Made by a program: the position numbers and the translations under genes. A stretch of 57,019 nucleotides of DNA from an uncultured Bacteroidota bacterium. GTDB lineage: Bacteria > Bacteroidota > Bacteroidia > Chitinophagales > Chitinophagaceae. Below are positions 35,007 to 44,723 of this stretch, one piece after another (position 1 is the first letter of the stretch; each line of letters begins with the position of its first letter). The stretch covers positions 1 through 57,019 of the forward strand of contig CAIKZP010000209.1 of NCBI GenBank assembly GCA_903831935.1. Direction: 5' to 3'. Below the pieces are notes generated by a model that was given only the letters and a program-made list of their open reading frames with translations, did no database searches and was not told where the DNA came from.

Positions 35007-35912
35007 ATGAAAAAAACAATCCTTGCCTGTACCTTGCTGTTTTTCGTTGCATCTATTGTAATTGGGCAAACCAAGTTTAATGGCACTCAATTGGTTTTAC
35101 TAGGTACCGGTACGCCTTTTGCTAATCCCGACAGATCGGGTCCGGCTTTGGCTATTGTGGTTAACAATGTTTCTTATGTGGTGGATTGTGGTCCGGGTGT
35201 TGTTAGAAGGGCTGCTGCTGCATCTGCTAAAGGAATCAAAGCCTTAGAAGCTTCGCAATTGAAAAAATTATTTATCACGCATTTACATTCCGACCATACT
35301 TCAGGTTATGCCGATTTTATTTTTACCCCAGCGGTCTTAGATAGAAACGAACCGCTAGAAGTATTTGGCCCCAAGGGTTTGAAGGCTATGACAAAACACT
35401 TGCTTGCAGCGTATAAAGAAGATATGGCTATTCGTATTCATGGGCTAGAAATGGGTGTTGCCGCGGGTTATCGCGTAAATGTTCATGAAGTAAGTAATGG
35501 CATTGTTTACCAAGATTCAAATATGTTGGTTAAAACATTTAAAGTGCAACACGGTGGATGGCCAGTTTCTTTGGGATATCGTTTTGAAACAGCCGATAAA
35601 ATAATTGTGGTGTCGGGCGATTGTACCTATAGCGAATCATTAATTGAAAATGCCAAAGGCTGCGATATTTTGGTGCATGAAGTTTATGCCGAAGCCGCAT
35701 TGGCTAAACGCGAAAAAAGATGGCAAGACTATCATTCTACTTTTCATACTTCCTCTAGCCAAGTAGCGGCAATTGCCAATCAAGTGCAACCCAAACTATT
35801 AGTACTTACACACCAACTAACTTTTAGTGCAACACTAGCAACTATTTTAGCAGAAGTGCAAAAAGGATACAAAGGTGCTGTTGTGAACGGAAATGATTTA
35901 GATGTATTTTAA
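35007..35912 (+). CDS. Secreted metallo-beta-lactamase-fold hydrolase
   Basis: A 301-residue protein beginning at ATG 35007 with a signal peptide (~1-20); the frame from 34974 lacks one. The zinc site motif HLHSDHTSGYADF is near residues 82-94. Further MBL ligands are in LVKTFKVQHGGWPVS (His) and VVSGDCTYS (Asp), with a last His in VLTHQLTF. The layout is like RNase Z or arylsulfatase-type MBL enzymes, but export implies a small-molecule or glycan-related substrate. The neighbouring sulfatase and rhamnosidases suggest carbohydrate use. Confidence 0.85.
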   Translation: MKKTILACTLLFFVASIVIGQTKFNGTQLVLLGTGTPFANPDRSGPALAIVVNNVSYVVDCGPGVVRRAAAASAKGIKALEASQLKKLFITHLHSDHTSGYADFIFTPAVLDRNEPLEVFGPKGLKAMTKHLLAAYKEDMAIRIHGLEMGVAAGYRVNVHEVSNGIVYQDSNMLVKTFKVQHGGWPVSLGYRFETADKIIVVSGDCTYSESLIENAKGCDILVHEVYAEAALAKREKRWQDYHSTFHTSSSQVAAIANQVQPKLLVLTHQLTFSATLATILAEVQKGYKGAVVNGNDLDVF

Positions 35913-36036
35913 TCAGCTAGCAAAGCATTCAATCTATGCCTTACTGTTAGTATTTATTGGCTATTAATTTTTTGAAAATTTATAATTAAACCAGCTACAA
36001 ATAATTGTATTATTTTTAATTCAAATCATCAGTCAA

Positions 36037-37143
36037 TTGAAAACAAAACTATTCAGCTTTTTTTTATTGCTTGGCTTTTTTGCAATAGCACAACCAAAGC
36101 AATTACTAAACTTTAATAAAGACAGCACACAGTTTTTTTTATCGGATGAAGGGGCTGCGTATTTAGCTTCTTTGCCGCTAAAATGTATTCTACAACCGTA
36201 TCCGAACAAAATTAACCACACTGCTATTAGTGATAGTGATCAAGTATTAACGCCTATCCAACAACACCCAAGTTTTTACGGTTGTTTCGATTGGCATAGT
36301 AGTGTACACGGTCATTGGATGTTGGTTGAATTATTAAAAAAATATCCGCATTTAGCAAACGAAGCAGCTATTAGAAAAGTATTGTCTACCACGCTAACTG
36401 CTGCTAATATTCAAATTGAAACCAATTATTTTAAAGGCGCTTTGAGTAGAAGTTTTGAAAGAACATATGGTTGGGCTTGGTTATTAAAATTGCAAGAATC
36501 ATTAATTACTTGGAATGATCCGGATGCAAAAAAATGGAGTGCTGCGCTCAACCCACTTTGTGATACGGTTATCAATTTATGGCGCGTGTTTTTACCAAAA
36601 CAAACCTATCCTAATAGAACAGGCGTGCATCCTAACACGGCTTTTGGATTAAGCTTTGCACTAGATTATGCCCGCACAGTGCATAACACAGCTTTTGAAC
36701 AAGACCTTATTAAATCTGCCAAACAATTGTATTTAAAAGATAAAGCAGCACCTACTAAATGGGAGCCAGATGGTTCAGACTTTTTTTCTGCCTCTTTAAT
36801 GGAAGCAGATTTAATGCGAAAAGTTTTAAACAAGCCAGCGTTTATGGCGTGGTTTAATACTTGGTTAACACTAAAAGATTTAGAACATTTAAGCGAAGTT
36901 CCAAAAGTGTCGGACAGAACCGATTTACAAATTGTGCATTTAGATGGATTGTGTTTTAGCAGAAGTTGGTGTATGGCAGGAATTGCCAAAAGCTTGCCAG
37001 CGTTGGATAAGCGCCGAACACTATTATTAAAAGCGTCTAGCAAATTATTAAAAGCCAGTTTACCCAATGTAGTATCGGGCAATTATGGTGGAGAACACTG
37101 GTTAGCAAGTTTTGCAGTCTATGCAATTCTTGAACAGCATTAG
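36037..37143 (+). CDS. DUF2891 family secreted protein
   Basis: A 368-residue exported protein. The start is TTG at 36037 followed by a clear signal peptide (KTKLFSFFLLLGFFAIAQ). The DUF2891 pattern is present: HPSFYGCFDWHSSVHGHW, YGWAWLLKL, YPNRTGVHPNTAFGL and GGEHWLASFAVYA. The fold is an alpha-toroid resembling glycoside hydrolases, and the conserved histidines in DWHSSVHGHW are striking. Activity is not established. It converges with the sulfatase gene, 3 bp apart. Confidence 0.88.
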   Translation: MKTKLFSFFLLLGFFAIAQPKQLLNFNKDSTQFFLSDEGAAYLASLPLKCILQPYPNKINHTAISDSDQVLTPIQQHPSFYGCFDWHSSVHGHWMLVELLKKYPHLANEAAIRKVLSTTLTAANIQIETNYFKGALSRSFERTYGWAWLLKLQESLITWNDPDAKKWSAALNPLCDTVINLWRVFLPKQTYPNRTGVHPNTAFGLSFALDYARTVHNTAFEQDLIKSAKQLYLKDKAAPTKWEPDGSDFFSASLMEADLMRKVLNKPAFMAWFNTWLTLKDLEHLSEVPKVSDRTDLQIVHLDGLCFSRSWCMAGIAKSLPALDKRRTLLLKASSKLLKASLPNVVSGNYGGEHWLASFAVYAILEQH

Positions 37144-37146
37144 TTA

Positions 37147-38565
37147 CTAAAGTTTTGCAGCGGGCACCCTATCGGCTAATAATTTTTGAATCTTTTTATT
37201 ACAGGCTTCGTTGAATTGAGCGATCCTTTTTTTATTGGCAGGATTGGTTGCTAGATTATGTTCTTCGAATGGGTCAGATAAAAGATGGTATAATTCTATA
37301 AACTCAGGATGCTTTGGATAACGAATATATTTCCACTCCTTGGTTCTAATGCATTCACTGTTTGGAATTTGTGGCTCATTCATTAAGTGTTCACAAAAAA
37401 CAGTATCGTTCCAGTTTTTTTTATTGGCTTGCATGAGCGGTAACAAACTTTTTCCTTGAATCGTTTTTGGAATAGGTAGCCCAACCAAATCTAAAATGGT
37501 TGGGGCGATATCAATATTTAATACCGCATCATCTATCACTTTTCTTGGATTCGTTTTTTTTCTTGGATCATAAATTATTAGTGGAACACGTATAGACAAG
37601 TCGTGCATCAGCCATTTATCGGCATAGCCTCTATCGCCCAAATAATAGCCATTGTCGCCCATAAATACAATCACTGTATTATCTGCAATACCCAATTGCG
37701 TTAGTTCTTTTGTAATACTAGCAATGGTTTGATCGATAGCAGTTATCATTCGATAATAGCCCTTGACCATTTGTTGAAATTTTTCGGGCGTATCAAATCT
37801 CCAATGCCATCGTTCTCTACTCATGGTGCCTTTTAAAAAATCGGGCTGCGATTCATAAAAAGCAGGATCAGCAGTACTAGGTATTGGCATGGTAACGCCA
37901 GCATACAAACTGTCTAAATATGCAGGCCAAAAATATTGCTCCTTAGAATCGTCGTCGGCATGTGGCGCACTAAAACTAAGGGAAAGACAGAACGGACTTT
38001 TATCAACTGATTCTTTAATAAAGGAAATAGCTTGTTGCCCTTGTAGGTCGGTTAAGTATGTTTTTGTTCCATTAATATTTTTCCAATAAGGGAATCCATT
38101 TATTTTTTTTGACGTGAACAAACTATCAATATTCGCTTCGAAATTAACACCCAACTTGCCTACAAATCCTGTGCGGTATCCTGCTTGTTTTAATAAATAA
38201 GGGTAACTATTATTGCTGTATTCTTTTTTTACAGGCGGCTTGTTAAAAGTGTAATCGTGTGTGCGCTCATACAAACCAGTAAACAAACTTGCCCTGCTTG
38301 CCGCACAGATAGGTGTTGTTACAAATGCATGCGTAAATCGAACACCTTTGGCTGCTAGTTTATCAATCGTTGGCGTAACAATAATTTTGTTGCCTGCACA
38401 ACCTAACATATCAAAACGTTGGTCGTCGGTAAGGATAAAAATAATATTGGGTTGATTCGCTGTATGTTTTTTTCTTATAGGATCTGGCTTGAATTGGCAA
38501 AACAACAGCACCAATAAAATGGCCGGTAGAAAAAATAATTTCGAACTATTTTTTTGATCTGTCAT
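37147..38565 (-). CDS. Type I sulfatase
   Basis: A 472-residue membrane-anchored or exported sulfatase (hydrophobic segment ~10-25). Metal site: NIIFILTDDQR (Asp pair). The formylglycine motif is CAASR (C-x-A-x-R, a variant of C-x-P-x-R), then TGLYERTH. Later ligands are MGDNGYYLGDRG and a Lys in the next stretch (ADKW). It needs a maturase (anaerobic or FGE-type) that is not in this window. It likely desulfates algal or plant glycans, working with the rhamnosidases on either side. Confidence 0.92.
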   Translation of the reverse strand: MTDQKNSSKLFFLPAILLVLLFCQFKPDPIRKKHTANQPNIIFILTDDQRFDMLGCAGNKIIVTPTIDKLAAKGVRFTHAFVTTPICAASRASLFTGLYERTHDYTFNKPPVKKEYSNNSYPYLLKQAGYRTGFVGKLGVNFEANIDSLFTSKKINGFPYWKNINGTKTYLTDLQGQQAISFIKESVDKSPFCLSLSFSAPHADDDSKEQYFWPAYLDSLYAGVTMPIPSTADPAFYESQPDFLKGTMSRERWHWRFDTPEKFQQMVKGYYRMITAIDQTIASITKELTQLGIADNTVIVFMGDNGYYLGDRGYADKWLMHDLSIRVPLIIYDPRKKTNPRKVIDDAVLNIDIAPTILDLVGLPIPKTIQGKSLLPLMQANKKNWNDTVFCEHLMNEPQIPNSECIRTKEWKYIRYPKHPEFIELYHLLSDPFEEHNLATNPANKKRIAQFNEACNKKIQKLLADRVPAAKL

Positions 38566-38614
38566 AATAAATGGATTAATAAAACAACTCGTGTTTTAAT
38601 TGTTGGAACGAATT

Positions 38615-40807
38615 TTATTGATGGCTAAATACCGACAATTCATAAATTGACCAATGATATAATGGATCGATTCCTTTTTGTGTTATGCGAATATACCTTG
38701 CCAATTGTTTTGGAAAAATAATGCTGGTAATACCTAGCGATCCTGTACCTGTTGCAATAGGCTTACTCCAATTCAATCCATCATTTGAAACAGTTAGCTC
38801 ATAGTTTTTTGGAGAATCCCATAATGCCCAAGAATTATCCAATTCAATTTTTTCAAAACTTTGTTTTTCTTGCATATCTACCATTAGCCATTGGCCTGGA
38901 TACTGTTTGTGTGTCATGTCTCTCCATCCGGTCCAATGATCTCCGTCAATTGCATTGGCAGCGGGCACTCCAATAGGTATATTGTCTCCACTAAATAAAA
39001 ACAAACTGTCTTTTACAGAGGCTGTGGCAACCCAATTTTTTTTATCGAGCGGAATTGCTGCAGGTATTTTTTTAGCTGCTTTTTTTGGTGTTGAAATATC
39101 TACCAATCCCTCTGCTACAAATTGCCAGTTACCTGCACTTGCTGTAAATAAAATAGCGTGTTCGTCTTCGCCATAATAAGCAACGCCTTTTATATTTTGT
39201 TGGGAATTTTGTTTCCAAATGATTCGATCATTTACACGAATGGTTTGCAAATTTTTAAACGCTGTTTTTGGAATCCCCACTATTGAATGGGTGTTTGTAG
39301 GTACATTTAGTTTTAACGAATATTGGTGTAATGTTTTGTTGATGGCCACCGTAATATTTCCTTTTATAGAAGGCACAACCACTTTAAGGGATTGTAAAAA
39401 TCCTTCTTTAGGAATGACTTGAAATGTTTTCCAACCAGCTTCTATTGGTGATATACCTGCAATGGTTTGCGATAAATTAATAACAGGTGGATTCCATCCA
39501 TGATTTAAAGAAGACCCTTCGTCAAAAGCATCAATTCTTGAGGCCCACCATCTATCGTAGTGTTCCCAGAGTGTTGTAAAACTTGCTGGTATCATTGTTT
39601 GATACCTAGTTGACATTCTTAATAAAGCGTCTTTTTCTTTTCCCATGCTACAAAGCGCTTCAAATACCCATCGATCAAAAAAGCAACTTGAAAAAGTTTT
39701 TTTATTTAATACATTTTCAAAAATAGCAGGCCATTTAGTTTGATCGGCGAGTCCTGCATTTACTGCCATGGCATTGGCCCTATCATCTGGCTCCGGCACT
39801 TGTTCTGACTTATAAAAACTGCCCTTCCAAAACCTTGTATTGAAGCTGTTTTTAATGCTATCCATTTTTGCATTAATTAAAATAGTATCAGATAAATGTT
39901 CGGTAATCTTTGCCATTTTTTTTAATGTACCCAAGTCTATGTACATAAAACATTGTTCTATAATAGCATTGTCTTTATTTTCTTTACCCCAATCGAACCA
40001 TTGATTTTTTTTACCAAACTTGTAGGTATTAAATAGAAATTCTTTGGTGCCAGGGTATACTGTTTTAATAGATTGAATATCGCCTGTTTGTAAATAATAA
40101 TACCACAATCCATATTCGCCTAAAAATTCTAATTGTTGTCCGGGATAAAATTTTGCGTCTAAGGGTCTTAATACTAGCTCTTTACAAAGCTTGTGTGCAT
40201 TTGCGTCAAAAGCATAAAAACATTGGTTTAATTCTGGTGTTCCATCGCCCCAAAATCCTACACGCTCTCTATCGGGGCAATCATAAAACCAATCGCGCAT
40301 ACACAAATAGGCAGTTCTTGCACCCTTCTTCCAAAGGATATTATAATCATTGTCGTTACACTCAAAAGCGCCTACAAATTTTGTGTCATAACCTGTTTCG
40401 CGATACTTTACACTTAATACAGTTGCACCCGCCGGAATGGTATACACAGCGCCTTCTCCGCTAATCCAGTTTTTAGCTTCATAAATTTGTCTTCCCTTTT
40501 TTGCTACAAAACTTTCTGTTTTTGTAAGGTATTGAACAAGTGGATTACTAGAGTTTAATAGGATGGTTTTTCCTTCGGCATTTTCAATTTCAATCCATGG
40601 TTGAAAATGGCAATTGACGGGCATTTGACAAACCAATTGCCATGCAGTGTTGCTGGTATAAGGAATAGACCTAGAATAGGAGATATAATTTTTTAAACCA
40701 TAGTCTTTAATAGCAGGATGGGTATCAACGCTTTTGTTTTGAGAAAAAGCATTGAAATAATTTACAAACAGAACTGTTACAAAAAACAATTTTTGTACAC
40801 GTAACAT
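38615..40807 (-). CDS. GH78-like rhamnosidase with C-terminal F5/8 type C domain
   Basis: A 730-residue exported protein. I start at ATG 40807, giving the signal peptide LRVQKLFFVTVLFVNYF; the longer frame adds 27 residues before it. The alpha/alpha-barrel carries the GH78-type catalytic segment CPDRERVGFWGDG, and a later LWEHYDRWWAS. The last ~130 residues (VATASVKDSL onwards) form a discoidin-like carbohydrate-binding domain with NAIDGDHWTGW and YIRITQKG. It differs from the first rhamnosidase by this binding domain. Confidence 0.88.
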   Translation of the reverse strand: MLRVQKLFFVTVLFVNYFNAFSQNKSVDTHPAIKDYGLKNYISYSRSIPYTSNTAWQLVCQMPVNCHFQPWIEIENAEGKTILLNSSNPLVQYLTKTESFVAKKGRQIYEAKNWISGEGAVYTIPAGATVLSVKYRETGYDTKFVGAFECNDNDYNILWKKGARTAYLCMRDWFYDCPDRERVGFWGDGTPELNQCFYAFDANAHKLCKELVLRPLDAKFYPGQQLEFLGEYGLWYYYLQTGDIQSIKTVYPGTKEFLFNTYKFGKKNQWFDWGKENKDNAIIEQCFMYIDLGTLKKMAKITEHLSDTILINAKMDSIKNSFNTRFWKGSFYKSEQVPEPDDRANAMAVNAGLADQTKWPAIFENVLNKKTFSSCFFDRWVFEALCSMGKEKDALLRMSTRYQTMIPASFTTLWEHYDRWWASRIDAFDEGSSLNHGWNPPVINLSQTIAGISPIEAGWKTFQVIPKEGFLQSLKVVVPSIKGNITVAINKTLHQYSLKLNVPTNTHSIVGIPKTAFKNLQTIRVNDRIIWKQNSQQNIKGVAYYGEDEHAILFTASAGNWQFVAEGLVDISTPKKAAKKIPAAIPLDKKNWVATASVKDSLFLFSGDNIPIGVPAANAIDGDHWTGWRDMTHKQYPGQWLMVDMQEKQSFEKIELDNSWALWDSPKNYELTVSNDGLNWSKPIATGTGSLGITSIIFPKQLARYIRITQKGIDPLYHWSIYELSVFSHQ

Positions 40808-40832
40808 TGCATTTGTTTTAATTATTTTTTGG

Positions 40833-42119
40833 CTATCCAAATGGCTTATCAATTGAAATACTTTGTTTAGAAAAGAATTTTGGTCCATCTTCTGCTATGT
40901 ACAAACAGTCTTCTAAACGAATACCAAATTCACCTGGAATAGAAATGGTTGGTTCATTGCTAAAGCACATACCTACTGCAATTTTTGTTTGATTGCCTTT
41001 AACAAAATTGGTCCACTCGTGTCCTTCTAAGCCAATGCCATGGCCTGTTCTGTGTGGTAGGCCTGGTAAACGATAGTTGTTTAAAAATCCATTGGATTCT
41101 ATTACTTTTCTGGCTGCGGCATCTACTACTTCTGCAGGTGCGCCTATTTTAATGGCTGCAAATGCAGCGTCTTGTGCTTGCTTTTCTAAATTCCAAACAT
41201 CGGTTTGTCTTTGTGTTGGCTTACCTACTACAATGGTTCTGGTAATATCCGATTCATATCCTTCGCAACCTGTTCCACCATCTACCATTACAACATCTCC
41301 TTCTAAAATAGTTTGTGGCGTGATGCTGCCATGTGGTAGTGCCGAATATTTACCAACCTGTACTGAGGCATATCCGCTAAATCCTAATTTTCTAAATGCT
41401 GCTGCTATATTACTACTAAGTGTAGATTGACTCATGCCCGGTTGTATACTTGCAAATGCTGCTTTGTACGCTTCTATTGTAATATCATTTGCTTTTTGCA
41501 TCAAAGCAATTTCTGCTTTTGTTTTAATCATTCTGCATCCTGCAGTAATTGGCGTTGCGTCTACAATTTCAAAACCAGTGGCTACTTTTTTTACGCCGTC
41601 TGCAATAAAAAATCGTACGCGCTCTTCCATTCCAATTCTGTGGTAACGAACGCCTCTGTCTTTAATGATGCCAGCAATTAATGCATACGGACTTTCGTGT
41701 TCTTCCCAACAACGTACTTCATTGCCAAATACAGGCAGTATTAATTCTCTTGCACGATCTTCTTCAAACCTAGGGCAAACATAGGCTAGCTCTCCTTTTG
41801 CGGGAATTACCACACCAAAAGTTCTTTCGCTTTGTCCCCAACGCATGCCTGTAAAATAAAAACAAGAAGTAGCTCCTTCTAAAAAAATACCGTCAATTTT
41901 TTGCTGTGCCATTAATTCTTGTGCACGAGCTATACGCTGCTTTCTTTCTTCAATAGTTATGGGTACTACACCTTCTTTTTGTGGTTGCAAATCACGAATT
42001 TCTTTTGGAAGGTCTTCGGTATTACTAGCTTGGCTTCTGCCAAATAAATTACTTGGAACGGCAATACTTGTTGATGCCAATGCGGCTAAGCCGAGAAAGT
42101 TTCTTCTATTCTGTTTCAT
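40833..42119 (-). CDS. Secreted M24 (Xaa-Pro) peptidase with a twin-arginine signal
   Basis: A 428-residue protein. The ATG at 42119 begins KQNRRNFLGLAALAS, a twin-arginine (Tat) type signal; the longer frame would hide it inside the protein. The creatinase N-domain covers ~45-180 and the pita-bread domain ~185-428. Metal ligands are visible: VMVDGGTG (Asp), SDITRT (Asp), HRTGHGIGLEGHE (His), FSNEPTI (Glu) and IRLEDCLYI (Glu). It likely cleaves Xaa-Pro peptides in the periplasm, next to two M1 peptidases. Confidence 0.9.
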   Translation of the reverse strand: MKQNRRNFLGLAALASTSIAVPSNLFGRSQASNTEDLPKEIRDLQPQKEGVVPITIEERKQRIARAQELMAQQKIDGIFLEGATSCFYFTGMRWGQSERTFGVVIPAKGELAYVCPRFEEDRARELILPVFGNEVRCWEEHESPYALIAGIIKDRGVRYHRIGMEERVRFFIADGVKKVATGFEIVDATPITAGCRMIKTKAEIALMQKANDITIEAYKAAFASIQPGMSQSTLSSNIAAAFRKLGFSGYASVQVGKYSALPHGSITPQTILEGDVVMVDGGTGCEGYESDITRTIVVGKPTQRQTDVWNLEKQAQDAAFAAIKIGAPAEVVDAAARKVIESNGFLNNYRLPGLPHRTGHGIGLEGHEWTNFVKGNQTKIAVGMCFSNEPTISIPGEFGIRLEDCLYIAEDGPKFFSKQSISIDKPFG

Positions 42120-42196
42120 AGCGTTTTGTATGTAAACGAAAGGTATTGAAAAAATGAATAGAAGGGTTAACCGCTCAGCCAATTTTTACAATTGCA

Positions 42197-43066
42197 TTAA
42201 ACAAGGGCTGCTTGTTTTTTTACAACGGAATAAAGCATATTCAATGAAGTATATACTACAATCACCAAAACCACCCAACGCAAAGTATCTAAGGGTAAAG
42301 ATTTTACAATGAATGCCGCAATTAAAACAGCTACAATACTTGGCAAAGCCATGCCTAGTGCCGCTTTTCGATGATAGGCACCTGCTTTTATAAATTTATA
42401 GGAAGCTGGAGGCATTAAAAAAGCACATGATCCCATCATGATAGGAAATGCTACTTGCGGAGACAAGCCCAATAAAAACACAATGGCCATACAAGGTGCG
42501 TAAAGTCCTACGCCAACCGTCATCATTGCGCCTAGAAAAAAATTCACTACTGCGGCAATCACTAGTTTTGAGCCATCTAAACCAATGGCATTTCCCTGAC
42601 CTTGAATAAAATGCATGTTTTTTGCAAACATAAAACCGGCTGTAATTAATAAGGCAATACTCATTGTTAGCCTTATTTTATTTTCAGAAAGTTTTGATAC
42701 GATTCCAGCCCCAATCGTTGCGCCAATTGTTGCGGTAATAAACATAACTAAAAGGGTGGTGGGTTCTACCTCAATAATTTTTATAAAAATAATCGCTTGA
42801 ATTAATACAGGAATGGTGTTTGCAACATTCATGGTTCCTGGAATTAATCTATCGGGTGTTTGCTTGGTATATTTTAGCAAAACAGTTTGTGGCGCAAAAG
42901 CTCCAATACCTAATACATCAAAAAAATTCACAACAAAACCAATTACACCGGTTTTAATCCAACTTGCATTTTCTAATTCATTTCTGTGCAACCAAATATC
43001 TTTTGCAAAAAAATAAACAAACCAAATTGCAAATAGAATTAAGCCAATCCAAATAATTGTAATCAT
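42197..43066 (-). CDS. TSUP-family (TauE/SafE) membrane permease
   Basis: A 289-residue inner-membrane protein with about eight hydrophobic helices. The duplicated TSUP motif is visible: FVVNFFDVLGIGAFAPQ in the first half and NFFLGAMMTVGVGLYAP in the second. The family exports sulfite, sulfoacetate or other small anions. Co-direction with a sulfatase and peptidases could mean export of sulfur-containing anions, but the substrate is unproven. It lies 19 bp after the M1 peptidase gene and 77 bp before the M24 gene. Confidence 0.88.
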   Translation of the reverse strand: MITIIWIGLILFAIWFVYFFAKDIWLHRNELENASWIKTGVIGFVVNFFDVLGIGAFAPQTVLLKYTKQTPDRLIPGTMNVANTIPVLIQAIIFIKIIEVEPTTLLVMFITATIGATIGAGIVSKLSENKIRLTMSIALLITAGFMFAKNMHFIQGQGNAIGLDGSKLVIAAVVNFFLGAMMTVGVGLYAPCMAIVFLLGLSPQVAFPIMMGSCAFLMPPASYKFIKAGAYHRKAALGMALPSIVAVLIAAFIVKSLPLDTLRWVVLVIVVYTSLNMLYSVVKKQAALV

Positions 43067-43085
43067 ATTATTGTTATTGATTAAG

Positions 43086-44723
43086 TTATTTCATTTCAAT
43101 TTCAGCAAGTAAAATAGTTCTAGGATCTAACTTTAGTGCACTAGGTTTTTTATTATATTTTATGGGAAGTTTTTGACTCTTTAAGTTAATATCTTCAATA
43201 GTAACAATTTCTGAAGTATTGGTATCGGCATTAAAAATTTCTACCTCTAATGGAAAGTCAAATAAGAATCCAGAAAACTGTGTTTGATTGATGCTTAAGT
43301 TAATTTGTTTTTTTACTTCGTCGTATTCCCAATGTGCTGAAATTTTTAAGTTCTCTGCATTATATAACCATTGTTTAAAAAAGCTCGTTAAGTTTTGTTT
43401 AGAAACTTTTTCCATTTCTTCTTTAAAATTATTGGTGGTGGCATTGGCATTAAAATATTTTGCATAGTAGGCTTGTATGCCTTTTCTAAAATTATCGTGC
43501 CCAATTTTTTCGCGCAACATATGTAATGTCCAAGCGCCTTTTTGATAAGTGATGCCGCTGGTTACCGGACCTGTTTCGGCAGAGCGCTCGGCCACAACGC
43601 TAAACGTAGAATCTTTTTTTGCATAGGCATAAACAGATTTTCTAGCATTCTTTAATCCAGTAACAAATTCTTCGTGCCCATAAGCATTCTCTTGAAAAAG
43701 CAGGGTGAAAAAAGTAGCAAATCCTTCGCTTAACCAAGCATCATCCCAGGTAGATTCTGTTATTGCATTGCCAAACCATTGATGGGCAATTTCGTGTATC
43801 ACAACATTTCTTAGTCGGTTATCGGCCTTTCCATTCACCAAATTTTCTGCATAAAAAATGGCCGAAGAAGTTTCCATTCCACCACTTACACTTGGCGATT
43901 GTATATTGGCTAATTTTTCATAGGCATACGGTCCTACATAATCGGAATAGAATTCAAGTACTTGTTTGGTGGGTTGTGCAAAATCAAAAAATCCATTTGC
44001 CCTGTCTTTCGGATATACCCATGTTTGAATTTCTTTTCCATTGAATTTGCCTACTTGTTGTACTGCAAATTCTGCCACACCTAAAACAAATAACCAACTA
44101 GATACTGGTACCGATTGTTTCCAATGGGTTAGTTTGTTTTCTTTATCAAGCGTAGATTCTTCTAATAACAAACCATTCGATACTACTTTATATTTTGATG
44201 GCGCTGTTACAATAAATTCACTAGTGGCTTTGTCGTAAGGATGGTCAATGGTTGGCAACCAATGGCGTGCGTTGTTTGGCCAGTTTTCATTAAAAAAACT
44301 TCTATCACCATATTTAGTTGGTCCTATTTTTAATCCACCGGCTGGTACACCGCTATAATTTATCACTAATTTAATAATAGCATCTTTTGTTGCAGCACTA
44401 GGCAATTGAATAATTAGCGCATCGTTTTTATGCGTGAAGATTAATTTAGTATCATTGTAACTAACCGAACTAACCACCATTCCTTTTTGTAAACGCTGTT
44501 CTGTTTGGTTAATTAAGTCGAGCCTTATTTGCTTTACATCGGCAGTTTTAATTAAAACCGAAATAGTTGTTTTACCAATAATCTCATCGGTATTGTCTGA
44601 TAGTTTTAATTCAAACGCGTAGTGTAAAATATCTATTGAATAATTTCTTGGATAGGTATCAGCAAAACTATACAGACTGCTAATGCTTAAAATTACTGAT
44701 AAAATAAAATGTTTGTATTTCAT
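43086..44723 (-). CDS. Secreted M1-family aminopeptidase, paralog 1
   Basis: A 545-residue exported zinc aminopeptidase (signal peptide ~1-21). The substrate-anchoring motif is GGMETSS (the family GxMEN site), and the zinc site is HEIAHQWFGN with the third ligand Glu in LSEGFATFF. A C-terminal ERAP-like helical domain of the large M1 enzymes is missing; short M1 enzymes of this size are common in Bacteroidetes. Its start overlaps the stop of paralog 2 (TAATG), so translation is coupled. Confidence 0.92.
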   Translation of the reverse strand: MKYKHFILSVILSISSLYSFADTYPRNYSIDILHYAFELKLSDNTDEIIGKTTISVLIKTADVKQIRLDLINQTEQRLQKGMVVSSVSYNDTKLIFTHKNDALIIQLPSAATKDAIIKLVINYSGVPAGGLKIGPTKYGDRSFFNENWPNNARHWLPTIDHPYDKATSEFIVTAPSKYKVVSNGLLLEESTLDKENKLTHWKQSVPVSSWLFVLGVAEFAVQQVGKFNGKEIQTWVYPKDRANGFFDFAQPTKQVLEFYSDYVGPYAYEKLANIQSPSVSGGMETSSAIFYAENLVNGKADNRLRNVVIHEIAHQWFGNAITESTWDDAWLSEGFATFFTLLFQENAYGHEEFVTGLKNARKSVYAYAKKDSTFSVVAERSAETGPVTSGITYQKGAWTLHMLREKIGHDNFRKGIQAYYAKYFNANATTNNFKEEMEKVSKQNLTSFFKQWLYNAENLKISAHWEYDEVKKQINLSINQTQFSGFLFDFPLEVEIFNADTNTSEIVTIEDINLKSQKLPIKYNKKPSALKLDPRTILLAEIEMK

